A DNA stretch of 9,190 nucleotides from Acidimicrobiaceae bacterium (GCA_003154135.1 PMCN01000071.1:6562-15751); one strand, 5' to 3'; numbered from the stretch's first letter, positions 1 to 5,718 are shown. Numbers and translations: made by a program. Notes: generated by a model not told the origin, from the letters alone.

Positions 1-110
1 CCGCCCGACACGGCGCAGCTCACCTCCGTGCCGGCGGGCGGGAACGTGCACCGCGGCAGCAGGGCCAACGCCTCGGGCCGGGAGGCGGCGTCGAGTGCCG
101 ACTCAGGCAA
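1..110 (-). CDS. tilS: tRNA(Ile)-lysidine synthase TilS, N-terminal fragment (cut by window edge)
   Basis: TilS modifies the wobble cytidine of tRNA-Ile(CAU) to lysidine, using ATP, so that AUA is read as isoleucine. Only the first 37 codons are in the window. Translating the minus strand gives an N-terminal helix-like stretch, then residues LLPRCTFPPAG followed by CAVSGG at about 32-37. The last is the start of the SGGxDS pyrophosphatase P-loop that opens N-type ATP-PPase domains, and the C-T-F-P-P-x-G lead-in is typical of actinobacterial TilS. The best start is TTG at 110-108, preceded by GGGGA with a 6-nt spacer; it overlaps the end of the metalloprotease gene by 8 bp, implying translational coupling. 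The neighbouring metalloprotease supports the call, because the two genes are commonly adjacent in actinobacteria. The rest of the gene lies beyond position 1, so the completed P-loop Asp-Ser cannot be seen. The start codon is less certain than the identity. Confidence 0.8.
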   Translation of the reverse strand, partial: MPESALDAASRPEALALLPRCTFPPAGTEVSCAVSG

Positions 111-1158
111 CGGCGGTCCCCATGCGCTCCAGCCACAGTGACGGCTGGCGGATCTCGTCGAGGCTGGGCAGGTGCTCGGGTCGCTCCCAGCAACGGTCGA
201 CCACCCGAAGCCCCTTGGCGCCCTCGATGGCATCGATGAACCTCACACCCGCCGCGTACTGGTTGAGCTTGGCCTCGATGCCGGCGAGGCGCAGCACCGT
301 GCGGCTGAGCGGGTTGGCGTTGCGGCGGCGCTCGCGCAGGATGCGCTCGAAGCGGTCGGCGTTGGGCACCAGGTCGCCCGCGGCGCGGGTCATGGTGACG
401 TCGCCGTGGCCTTCCAGCAACGACATGAGCCCGGCGATGCGGGCCATCACGGCTCGCTGCTCGGGCGGCGCCAGCATGCTCATCACGCCGCCGTCGCGCA
501 CCTGCTGACCTGCCGATCGTCGGTCGCGCAACGCCGACCTCAGCGCCGTGACCAACGCCGCCGGATCGGGGTCGGCGAACGACAGGCTCTCGTCGACGAG
601 AGAAGTGAAGTGGTCGCGCATCCAGGGCACACCGGTGAACTGCGCCCTGTGGGTGAGCTCGTGCAGCATCACCCATGTGCGGAACTCGCCCGGGTCGAAC
701 CCGTACCGGTGCTCGACGGCAGCGAGGTTCGGCGCCACCAGGTACACCGCGTCGTCGTCGGGGCTGCGCCCGACGAGCATGTCGTACTGCCCGAGCACCC
801 GCGTGCTCATCCAGCCCAGGAGGGCGCCCATCTCGGCGCCGGCCACCTGGCGCGAGAACCCGGCGGCCGTGCCGTTGGCGGGGAGCTTCTGCTGCCAGCG
901 GTCGAGGAGCGGCGCCAGCATCGTGCGGAACGACGCCAGGTTGGCGCGGATCCACGTCGGCCGGTCGACGAACTGCACGGTCGCCGGCCCGTGTGCGGGC
1001 CGCAGCCCGGTGACGGCTTCGACGGCGGCCTCGACCACGTCGACCGACGCGATCTGGTCGACGCTCAGCGTCGATCGAGCAGCGGGGCGGCGCGCGGCGA
1101 CAGCGATGGCGACCTGCTCGGCGCGCACCCAGTCGATGGGGCTCGGCGCCGCGTGCAT
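103..1158 (-). CDS. zinc-dependent metalloprotease, DUF2342 / F420-biosynthesis-associated family
   Basis: A 351-residue protein of the actinobacterial DUF2342 family, annotated in databases as zinc-dependent metalloprotease or 'coenzyme F420 biosynthesis associated' protein. The clearest signature is the HExxH zinc site at residues 166-170 (HELTH), within the stretch HELTHRAQFTGVPWMRDH, where the two His and the Glu are metal-binding and catalytic candidates. Before it lie a long helical N-terminal half, a conserved-looking GxxLGWMSTRVLGQYD segment (about 111-126) and a VAPN strand. There is no signal peptide or obvious membrane span, so it is probably cytoplasmic. Length matches the family. 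It starts at ATG 1158, 7 bp after the stop of the small membrane protein gene, and its end overlaps tilS by 8 bp, so the three are probably co-transcribed. The in vivo substrate is not known to me, and protease activity is inferred from the motif only. The F420 link in the family name comes from phylogenetic co-occurrence. Confidence 0.88.
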   Translation of the reverse strand: MHAAPSPIDWVRAEQVAIAVAARRPAARSTLSVDQIASVDVVEAAVEAVTGLRPAHGPATVQFVDRPTWIRANLASFRTMLAPLLDRWQQKLPANGTAAGFSRQVAGAEMGALLGWMSTRVLGQYDMLVGRSPDDDAVYLVAPNLAAVEHRYGFDPGEFRTWVMLHELTHRAQFTGVPWMRDHFTSLVDESLSFADPDPAALVTALRSALRDRRSAGQQVRDGGVMSMLAPPEQRAVMARIAGLMSLLEGHGDVTMTRAAGDLVPNADRFERILRERRRNANPLSRTVLRLAGIEAKLNQYAAGVRFIDAIEGAKGLRVVDRCWERPEHLPSLDEIRQPSLWLERMGTAVA

Positions 1159-1165
1159 GCCGGCG

Positions 1166-1309
1166 TCAGTCGTCGCGGCGGTTGCGCTTGCCGGGGTACT
1201 GCGGGGCGACGACCTTCTTGATGTAGCCCACGATGACGCCGATCGCCACCAGGCCGGCGACGGCCGTGAGGATGAGGCCCAGCCAGAAGTGGAAGATGAC
1301 GGCGATCAT
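1166..1309 (-). CDS. small single-pass membrane protein, function unknown
   Basis: A 47-residue ORF (ATG at 1309-1307, TGA at 1168-1166). Residues 3-30 form one strongly hydrophobic helix (FHFWLGLILTAVAG, then VAIGVIVGYI). A basic tail follows, with KK at 31-32 and KRNRR near the C-terminus, ending in two Asp. By the positive-inside rule the C-terminus should face the cytoplasm. It lies 55 bp after rsrA and 7 bp before the metalloprotease gene on the same strand. That spacing, together with the ordered hydrophobic-then-charged composition, argues that it is a real gene. I do not recognise a named family; tiny membrane proteins of this kind are usually annotated as hypothetical in actinobacteria. 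There is no clear Shine-Dalgarno, but a TAnnnT hexamer 6 nt before the ATG would allow leaderless expression independent of sigR-rsrA. Confidence 0.72.
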   Translation of the reverse strand: MIAVIFHFWLGLILTAVAGLVAIGVIVGYIKKVVAPQYPGKRNRRDD

Positions 1310-1315
1310 GCGCCC

Positions 1316-1347
1316 AGCGTAGCGAGCGGCAGTGGTGCGAGAGCCAA
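1316..1347 (-). promoter_or_regulatory. possible promoter for the small membrane protein gene (leaderless type)
   Basis: On the minus strand TACGCT (1321-1316) matches the TAnnnT form of a -10 box and ends 6 nt before the ATG at 1309, the spacing expected for a leaderless transcript. A poor -35 match, TTGGCT (1347-1342), sits 20 bp further upstream, which is longer than ideal. The 55-bp gap after rsrA leaves room for an internal promoter. In GC-rich DNA such matches arise by chance, so confidence is low. Confidence 0.28.
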
Positions 1348-1364
1348 TCCGCGAGACCGGCGAC

Positions 1365-1616
1365 TCACCCGATTGCTCCGTCGCCGTCGATGTCTTCGCC
1401 GAAGCACTGCTCGATGCGCGAGAGCAGACCGGGCGGCATCTCGTCGTTGAGGCACTTCTGGCTGATGACGGTCTTCAGCTCGGCGTGGAAGTCGAATGCC
1501 TGCAGGCAATCCATGCAGCCTTCGAGGTGGGCGTGGATGGCGTGCTGGGTCTCGTCGGTGAGCTCGCCGTCGAGGAAGGCCTCGAGCTCACGGAGCGTCT
1601 GGTTGCAGTCAGCCAT
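1365..1616 (-). CDS. rsrA: anti-sigma factor RsrA (zinc-binding, thiol redox sensor)
   Basis: An 83-residue zinc anti-sigma (ZAS) protein. RsrA-type proteins hold SigR inactive in the cytoplasm under reducing conditions; thiol oxidation forms disulfides, releases zinc and frees the sigma factor. The H-x3-C-x2-C signature is present as His30, Cys34 and Cys37, with an N-terminal Cys4 and further cysteines at 55 and 71. The pattern KC...PPGLLSRI near 54-68 is the conserved RsrA C-terminal helix. The N-terminal half (LRELEAFLDGELTDE) is the usual sigma-binding helix of ZAS proteins. It starts at ATG 1616, overlapping the sigR stop by 8 bp (ATGGCTGA), which suggests translational coupling and balanced stoichiometry. 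The C-terminus is Asp/Gly-rich (about 74-83), unlike most homologues I know, and may be just a lineage feature. Confidence 0.93.
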   Translation of the reverse strand: MADCNQTLRELEAFLDGELTDETQHAIHAHLEGCMDCLQAFDFHAELKTVISQKCLNDEMPPGLLSRIEQCFGEDIDGDGAIG

Positions 1617-2241
1617 CGGTGGGTTCTTCCGTGTTGCGGAGGGTCGTGTTGCGAAGGGACGTGTCTGGCACGGGGGTGCGGGCGAGCATCCCGCGTTCGG
1701 TCGCGAAATCGATCAACGCCTTCTGCATCGCTTTTCTTCCCCGGTGCAACCGCGACATCACCGTGCCCATGGGAATGTCGAGCATCTCGGCGATCTCCTT
1801 GTAGGAGAAGTCCTCCACGTCGGCCAGCAGCACCGGCATGCGGAACGACTCGGGGAGGTTCTCGAGCGCGGCCTTCACCTCGTCGTCGGTGAAGAGGTCG
1901 AACAACGTGTCCTCCGCACTGCGGGCAGCCACGTCGACCCCCGAGATGCGGCGGTACATGTAGAGGTCTTCCACCTCGTTGAGCTCGGTCTCCTGCGGCC
2001 GGCGCTGCTTGGCGCGGTAGGTGTTGATGTAGGTGTTGGTGAGGATGCGGAACAGCCACGCGCGCAGGTTGGTGCCCTCCTCGAACGAGCCGTACCCGCG
2101 GTAGGCGCGCAGGTAGGCCTCCTGCACGAGGTCTTCGGCATCCGACCTGTTGCGCGTCATGCGCATGGCGGCGCTGTAGAGCTGCGGTGCGTACTGCATC
2201 GCCTCGGTCGCAAATGCAGTCCGGTCAGCCACGCCGGGCAC
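1609..2241 (-). CDS. sigR: RNA polymerase ECF sigma factor, SigR/SigH type
   Basis: A 210-residue group IV (ECF) sigma factor of the SigR (Streptomyces) / SigH (Mycobacterium) branch that controls thiol-oxidative and heat stress genes. Region 2 covers about residues 20-80, with DAEDLVQEAYLRAY and the -10-recognising GTNLRAWLFRILTNTYINTYR. Region 4 covers about 120-180, with LPESFRMPVLLADVEDFSYKEIAEM and DIPMGTVMSRLHRGR, a segment highly typical of this branch. The following rsrA-like gene confirms the assignment. The GTG at 2241 lies 1 bp after the MarR stop; a second GTG at 2232 has better spacing from the AGGTAGGG run and may be the real start, which would remove three residues. Past region 4 a C-terminal extension of about 25 residues contains a duplicated TLRNT. 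I see no SigR-type promoter within 150 bp upstream of this gene. Confidence 0.94.
   Translation of the reverse strand: MPGVADRTAFATEAMQYAPQLYSAAMRMTRNRSDAEDLVQEAYLRAYRGYGSFEEGTNLRAWLFRILTNTYINTYRAKQRRPQETELNEVEDLYMYRRISGVDVAARSAEDTLFDLFTDDEVKAALENLPESFRMPVLLADVEDFSYKEIAEMLDIPMGTVMSRLHRGRKAMQKALIDFATERGMLARTPVPDTSLRNTTLRNTEEPTDG
1630..1664 (-). repeat. 15-bp tandem duplication in the 3' end of sigR
   Basis: Two adjacent 15-bp units at 1630-1644 (CGTGTTGCGGAGGGT) and 1645-1659 (CGTGTTGCGAAGGGA) differ at two positions; a third partial copy (CGTGT) follows. The repeat is in frame and encodes a doubled five-residue motif (SLRNT, TLRNT) in the tail of the sigma factor beyond region 4, so it is unlikely to affect core function. 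Confidence 0.8.
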
Positions 2242-2242
2242 C

Positions 2243-2731
2243 CTACCTGTCGGCCACGAAACCGTCGACGGCTTGCACGAAGCGCTCCAACATGTCGGCC
2301 AGCACCGGCAGCTCGCGCACGCGGAACGCGCTCAGCACGCCGGTCATCAGCTCGGCGCGGCGTTCGGCGACGGCCAGATGACGCGCGCGTCCGGCAGCGG
2401 TGACCCGCACCTCGACCACTCGGCCGTCGTCCTTGCTCGGATGCCGTTCGGCCAGGCCCAGCTTCTCGAGGCGCTGGATGGCGCGTGTGGCGGTGGACGG
2501 CTCGACGCGCAGTGCGTCGGCCAGCTCGCTCATCCGCCACGAGGGCTGCATCGCCAGCAGGTCGAGCGTGTCCATCTGGCCCTGCTCGACCGCGTCGTCG
2601 CCGGTGCCGCACAGCCAGTCGCGCACGCCTCCGGCGCTGGCACCACGCCGGATCTCGCGCCACGCCAGTCCGATGCGCACGGCGAGGTCGTACAGCTCCC
2701 GCTCGCGTGGGTCGGTGGGAATGGTCGACAT
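2243..2731 (-). CDS. MarR-family winged-helix transcriptional regulator
   Basis: A protein of about 162 residues from ATG 2731. The central wHTH reads MSELADALRVEPSTATRAIQRLEKLGLAERHPS and then DDGRVVEVRVTAAGR, which is the MarR recognition helix followed by the beta-wing with the conserved Asp-x-Arg; flanking helices form the dimer region. MarR proteins bind palindromic operators as dimers and often respond to phenolics or oxidants. One cysteine (Cys41) is present. The frame stays open to 2842, but the extra N-terminus (GPAVPAASSIVGTLTP) is low complexity and overlaps the divergent hydrolase gene, so I chose ATG 2731, which begins with the family-like helix DPRERELYDLAVRIGLAWREIRR. It faces the hydrolase gene across 22 bp and is followed after 1 bp by sigR, so it probably regulates the intergenic region and shares a transcript with sigR-rsrA. 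Ligand and targets are unknown. Confidence 0.88.
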   Translation of the reverse strand: MSTIPTDPRERELYDLAVRIGLAWREIRRGASAGGVRDWLCGTGDDAVEQGQMDTLDLLAMQPSWRMSELADALRVEPSTATRAIQRLEKLGLAERHPSKDDGRVVEVRVTAAGRARHLAVAERRAELMTGVLSAFRVRELPVLADMLERFVQAVDGFVADR

Positions 2732-2741
2732 GTGTGGCGTT
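2718..2741 (+). promoter_or_regulatory. candidate SigR-type promoter for the alpha/beta hydrolase gene
   Basis: GGAAT at 2718-2722 and GTT at 2739-2741 lie on the plus strand, separated by 16 bp, just before the hydrolase ATG (2754). SigR/SigH promoters are known for a GGAAT -35 and a GTT -10 core, with spacing usually given as about 18; here it is about 2 bp short. The context GGGAAT...CGTTAG agrees with the flanking preferences. The sigR gene is in the adjacent divergent group, which makes the match more plausible, but this is unproven. Confidence 0.4.
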
Positions 2742-2750
2742 AGGGTACCC
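2741..2750. promoter_or_regulatory. overlapping divergent -10-like hexamers with a GGGTACCC palindrome
   Basis: The plus-strand TAGGGT at 2741-2746 fits a TAnnnT -10 box and ends 7 nt before the hydrolase ATG, as for a leaderless mRNA. The complement of 2742-2747 reads TACCCT, another TAnnnT box, pointing towards the MarR ATG 10 nt away. GGGTACCC at 2743-2750 is a perfect 8-bp palindrome and could be part of an operator. No convincing -35 is visible for either direction. Confidence 0.35.
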
Positions 2751-2753
2751 ACG

Positions 2754-3458
2754 ATGGACGACGCGGCCGGTACCGCAGGGCCAACTCCCACCACCCCCCT
2801 CGATGCACTGCAGGTGATGGCATCGAGCGACGTGATGCTCACGCCGACGCTGCGTCACGTCGAGATGTACACGAGGCGCGGGCTGCTCACCCTGCTCTGG
2901 CACGAACCTGCCGACGACGTACCGCGCCGCACGGGCGCGATGGTGCTCTGCGGTGGCGCGATGGGCGGGCTGCTCGGTCCGGGCGACGCGCTCTTCCACC
3001 GGCTCGGCGTCGAGTGGTCGGCCCGCGGCGTGCCGGTGCTGCGCGTGAGCTATCGGCGCCCCAACGACCTCGACCTGTGCTGCGTCGACGTGGCCGCCGC
3101 GGTGCAGCTGGCGATCGGCGGCGCCGGTGCCGAGCGGGTGGTGCTCATGGGCCACAGCTTCGGCGGCGCGGTCGCGGTGCGCGTGGGCGTGGGGTTGCGC
3201 GACATGGTGGCCGGAGTCGCAACCTTCGCCACGCAGTCGGCAGGGTGCGAGCTCGCCGGCGGGTTGCGCGACGTGCCGCTGCTGTTGTTCCACGGCGAGC
3301 GCGACGACATCCTGCCCATCGAGGCGAGCGAGATGGTGCGCATGATCGCCGGATCGGGCGAGGTGGTCCGCCTGCCCGGCGACGGTCATCTCCTGGCGAA
3401 GAGCGACGACATCATCTGGGAACGCCTCGAGGAGTGGCTGCCGGCGCTGCTCGCCTGA
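2754..3458 (+). CDS. alpha/beta-hydrolase family protein
   Basis: A 234-residue serine hydrolase with the alpha/beta fold. The nucleophile elbow is GHSFGG, Ser135 being the nucleophile; Asp184 or Asp185 in HGERDDILP and His212 in GDGHLL complete a credible triad. An oxyanion-type strand (MVLCGGAMGG, 63-72) precedes it, and RVSYRRP (97-103) fits the strand before the nucleophile helix. The small size and lack of a large lid suggest a dienelactone-hydrolase or BAAT-like esterase/thioesterase; the substrate cannot be told. There is no signal peptide, so it is cytoplasmic. The ATG at 2754 is chosen because the upstream frame is antisense to the MarR gene and is implausible protein. It is the only plus-strand gene in the window, divergent from MarR and convergent with EF-G2. 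Regulation by MarR, SigR or both is plausible from the 22-bp divergent gap. Confidence 0.87.
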   Translation: MDDAAGTAGPTPTTPLDALQVMASSDVMLTPTLRHVEMYTRRGLLTLLWHEPADDVPRRTGAMVLCGGAMGGLLGPGDALFHRLGVEWSARGVPVLRVSYRRPNDLDLCCVDVAAAVQLAIGGAGAERVVLMGHSFGGAVAVRVGVGLRDMVAGVATFATQSAGCELAGGLRDVPLLLFHGERDDILPIEASEMVRMIAGSGEVVRLPGDGHLLAKSDDIIWERLEEWLPALLA

Positions 3459-3464
3459 GCTCAG
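3455..3464. other. 10-bp perfect palindrome over the hydrolase stop codon
   Basis: CTGAGCTCAG is self-complementary and includes the TGA stop of the hydrolase. It lacks a loop and a U-run, so it is not a classical intrinsic terminator. I see no other terminator in the 19-bp convergent gap. Confidence 0.5.
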
Positions 3465-3493
3465 TGCCCGGCGGTGCTCAGTGCCTGGCGGTG
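3460..3493. repeat. 17-bp tandem duplication at the convergent gene ends
   Basis: CTCAGTGCCCGGCGGTG (3460-3476) is followed directly by CTCAGTGCCTGGCGGTG (3477-3493); one of 17 positions differs. The second copy holds the TGA stop and last codons of the EF-G2 gene on the minus strand, and the first copy is the non-coding remainder between that stop and the hydrolase stop. The near identity suggests a recent slippage duplication. Confidence 0.85.
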
Positions 3494-5562
3494 GCGATGG
3501 CCTGCTTCACCTTGTCGACGAGGTGGGTGGGCAGCACGTCGTAGTGGTCGTGCTGCACGCTGAACTGGCCACGGCCGCCCGTCATCGAACGCAGGTCGAT
3601 CGCGTACCGCGATAGCTCGCCGGCGGGCACGAGCGCCTTGATCTGCTGCTCGCCGTGCTCGGTGGTGCTGCTGCCCTGCACTCGCCCGCGGCGGGTGGTG
3701 ATGTCGCTCATGATGTCGCCCTGCTGCGCCGCAGGCACGGTGACGGTGAGCAGTGACACGGGTTCGAGCACCACCACGCCGGCCGCCGCCATCGCGTCCT
3801 TGAACCCTTGCGACGCGGCGGTCTTGAACGCCATCTCGCTGGAGTCGACGGCGTGGTACTTGCCGTCGTAGCACTCGACCACGACGTCGACGACGGGGAA
3901 GCCGTGCACGCCACCCTTCACCATCGTGTCCTCGACGCCGGCCTGCACGGCCGGGATGTAGTTGCGCGGGATGGTGCCGCCGACGATGGCGTCGACGAAC
4001 TGGAAGCCCTCGCCGCGGTCGAGCGGCTTCACGCGGAGGTTGACCACTGCGTACTGACCGTGGCCGCCGCTCTGCTTCTTCACCTTGCCCTCGGCGGCGG
4101 CGGTGCTCGCGACCGTCTCGCGATATGCGACGCGCAGCGGCGCGATCTCGACGTTGACACCGAACTTGCGCGCCATGCGATCGATGGCCACGTTGACATG
4201 GGTGTCGCCCAGACCGCGCAGCACCGTCTGATTGGTCTCCTCCACGCGGTCGACGTAGAGGGCCGGGTCTTCTGCCTGGAGACGGGTGAGCGCGTTGCCG
4301 AGCTTGTCGTCGTCGGCCTGTGTGCGCGGCACGATGGCCACGCCGAACTGCGGGGCGCGGCGCGGCGGTGGTTGCACCGTGATGGTGGACCCCTTCGGCG
4401 CCAACGTGTCGCCCGTGCGCGTCGACGACAGCTTGGCGACGGCGGCGATGTCGCCGGCGAGCACCTCGGCCACCGGTGTCTGCTCCTTGCCGCACAGCTG
4501 GAACAGGCCGTGGAGCCGCTCGTCGGAGCCGTTGGTGCGGTTGACGAGCCGGTCGTCGGCCTTCAGCGATCCGCGCAGCACTTTGAACACCGAGAGCTGA
4601 CCGAGGTACGGGTCGGCGATGGTCTTGAACACGTAGACCACCGCGGCACCGACTGGGTCGGCGTGGATGGTGACGGTGTCGCCGCCGTCGAGCACGTCGA
4701 CCTGGCGATCGGCGGCCGACGGGCTCAGCTCGCACAGCAGGTCGGCGAGACGGTCGATGCCCACACCAGTGGTGGCCGAGCCGAGGAGCACCGGGAACTC
4801 GGTGCACGCGAGCACCTCGTGGGCCAACGTGCGCTCGAGCTCTGCAACGGTGGGCATGTCGCCCGACAGGTACCGTTCGAGCTGCTCATCGTCGCCGGAC
4901 ACGATCTCCTCGACGAGCTCGTCGTGCAGCGTGTGCTCCTCCTCTGCCACCTCGGCCGGCATCGGCTCCACGTGGTGCTTGCCGTCGGATGCGTAGTCGA
5001 GCGCTTCCTCCGACAGCACGTCGACGATGCCGTGCAGCGTGGCGGCCTCGCCGATGGGCAGTTCGAGCGGCGCGATGCCCGGCCCGAACGCAGCGCGCAA
5101 CTGGTGCAGCACCTTGTGGAAGTCGGCTCGCTCACGGTCTTCCTTGTTGACGAACACCATGCGCGGCACGCCCATCGCGGCCACGCGCCGCCACCACAGC
5201 TCGGTCTGTGCCTCGACTCCCTCCACCGCGCTCACGACGAAGACGGCGAGGTCGGCCACCGCGAGCGCGGCGTCGACCTCGGCCGCGAAGTCGATGGAGC
5301 CAGGTGTGTCGAGAACGTTCACCTTGTAGGTGTTGCCGTCGGTGGCGGTCCACTCGAACGGGGCGAGCGCCAGCGACATCGAGATGCGCGCCTTGATGCT
5401 CTCCGGGTCGTTGTCGAGCAGGCTCGTGCCGTCGTCGACCTTGCCCGTACGCGGCACTGCGCCGGCACGTGACAGCAAGGCCTCGGCCAGCGTGGTCTTG
5501 CCGGCGCCACTGTGGCCCAACAGCACCACGTTGTGAATCCGCTCGGTCGGGTAGGTCTTCAC
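3478..5562 (-). CDS. elongation factor G-like protein EF-G2 (translational GTPase paralogue)
   Basis: A 694-residue protein with the five-domain EF-G architecture. The G domain has the P-loop GHSGAGKT (16-23), DTPGSIDF (85-92) and NKED (139-142); domain II begins near 290, domain IV carries the QSGGHGQYAVV segment, and the C-terminus has the MTGGRGQFSVQHDHYD motif of domain V. The canonical EF-G motif is DTPGHVDF, whose His is required for GTP hydrolysis; here Ser89 replaces it, and the switch I RGITI motif is also degenerate (KARISM, 57-62). Both changes mark the EF-G-like EF-G2/FusA2 group rather than the main fusA. Mycobacterial EF-G2 is reported to lack ribosome-dependent GTPase activity, so a non-canonical role is likely but undefined. 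GTG 5562 is supported by a GGGGG Shine-Dalgarno 7 nt upstream. It lies alone after tRNA-Thr, not in a str operon with tuf and rpsL. Confidence 0.9.
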   Translation of the reverse strand: MKTYPTERIHNVVLLGHSGAGKTTLAEALLSRAGAVPRTGKVDDGTSLLDNDPESIKARISMSLALAPFEWTATDGNTYKVNVLDTPGSIDFAAEVDAALAVADLAVFVVSAVEGVEAQTELWWRRVAAMGVPRMVFVNKEDRERADFHKVLHQLRAAFGPGIAPLELPIGEAATLHGIVDVLSEEALDYASDGKHHVEPMPAEVAEEEHTLHDELVEEIVSGDDEQLERYLSGDMPTVAELERTLAHEVLACTEFPVLLGSATTGVGIDRLADLLCELSPSAADRQVDVLDGGDTVTIHADPVGAAVVYVFKTIADPYLGQLSVFKVLRGSLKADDRLVNRTNGSDERLHGLFQLCGKEQTPVAEVLAGDIAAVAKLSSTRTGDTLAPKGSTITVQPPPRRAPQFGVAIVPRTQADDDKLGNALTRLQAEDPALYVDRVEETNQTVLRGLGDTHVNVAIDRMARKFGVNVEIAPLRVAYRETVASTAAAEGKVKKQSGGHGQYAVVNLRVKPLDRGEGFQFVDAIVGGTIPRNYIPAVQAGVEDTMVKGGVHGFPVVDVVVECYDGKYHAVDSSEMAFKTAASQGFKDAMAAAGVVVLEPVSLLTVTVPAAQQGDIMSDITTRRGRVQGSSTTEHGEQQIKALVPAGELSRYAIDLRSMTGGRGQFSVQHDHYDVLPTHLVDKVKQAIATARH

Positions 5563-5569
5563 CGTTGCA

Positions 5570-5574
5570 CCCCC
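5570..5574 (-). promoter_or_regulatory. Shine-Dalgarno sequence of EF-G2
   Basis: On the minus strand GGGGG ends 7 nt before GTG 5562-5560. It decides in favour of this GTG as the start, because the encoded N-terminus (KTYPTERIHNVVLLGHSGAGKT) also has the normal distance to the P-loop. Confidence 0.6.
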
Positions 5575-5632
5575 ACTACTCGCAGGTCGTGCCCCCGACG
5601 GTAGCTCCCTGCGCGCGCGTCGCGAAAACGTC

Positions 5633-5708
5633 TGGAGCCCAAGGAGGGAATCGAACCCTCGACCTACGCATTACGAGTGCGTTGCTCTGCCGACTGAGCT
5701 ACCTGGGC
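5633..5708 (-). tRNA. tRNA-Thr (anticodon CGT)
   Basis: The minus-strand cloverleaf folds cleanly. The acceptor GCCCAGG pairs with CTTGGGC (one G-T wobble); the D stem is GCTC/GAGC; the anticodon stem is ACGCA/TGCGT around loop CTCGTAA, giving anticodon CGT, which reads ACG; the variable region is AGGTC; and the T stem is GAGGG/CCCTC with loop TTCGATT. The discriminator is T and CCA is encoded (5635-5633). ACG is a frequent Thr codon in GC-rich genomes. It lies between holB and EF-G2 on the same strand. Confidence 0.97.
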
Positions 5709-5718
5709 GCAGTCGGCA

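Noticed and set aside
2732..2842. N-terminal extension of the MarR protein to an ATG at 2842
   Set aside because: The added residues are low complexity, lie antisense to the start of the hydrolase gene, and precede a good internal ATG with a family-like N-terminus.
2157..3389. A 410-codon minus-strand frame spanning the MarR gene and antisense to the hydrolase
   Set aside because: It overlaps the MarR gene in a different frame and the hydrolase on the other strand; composition is of shadow type.
3459..3477. Bidirectional intrinsic terminator between the convergent hydrolase and EF-G2 genes
   Set aside because: Only a 10-bp palindrome without loop or U-tract is present; the rest is the tandem duplication.
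3461..4807. A long minus-strand open frame (448 codons) inside the EF-G2 gene
   Set aside because: It lies in another frame of EF-G2, is extremely Arg-rich and has no family resemblance.
5563..5632. Intrinsic terminator after tRNA-Thr
   Set aside because: The gap has a short TTTT run directly after CCA and alternating CG runs, but no hairpin followed by a T-tract.
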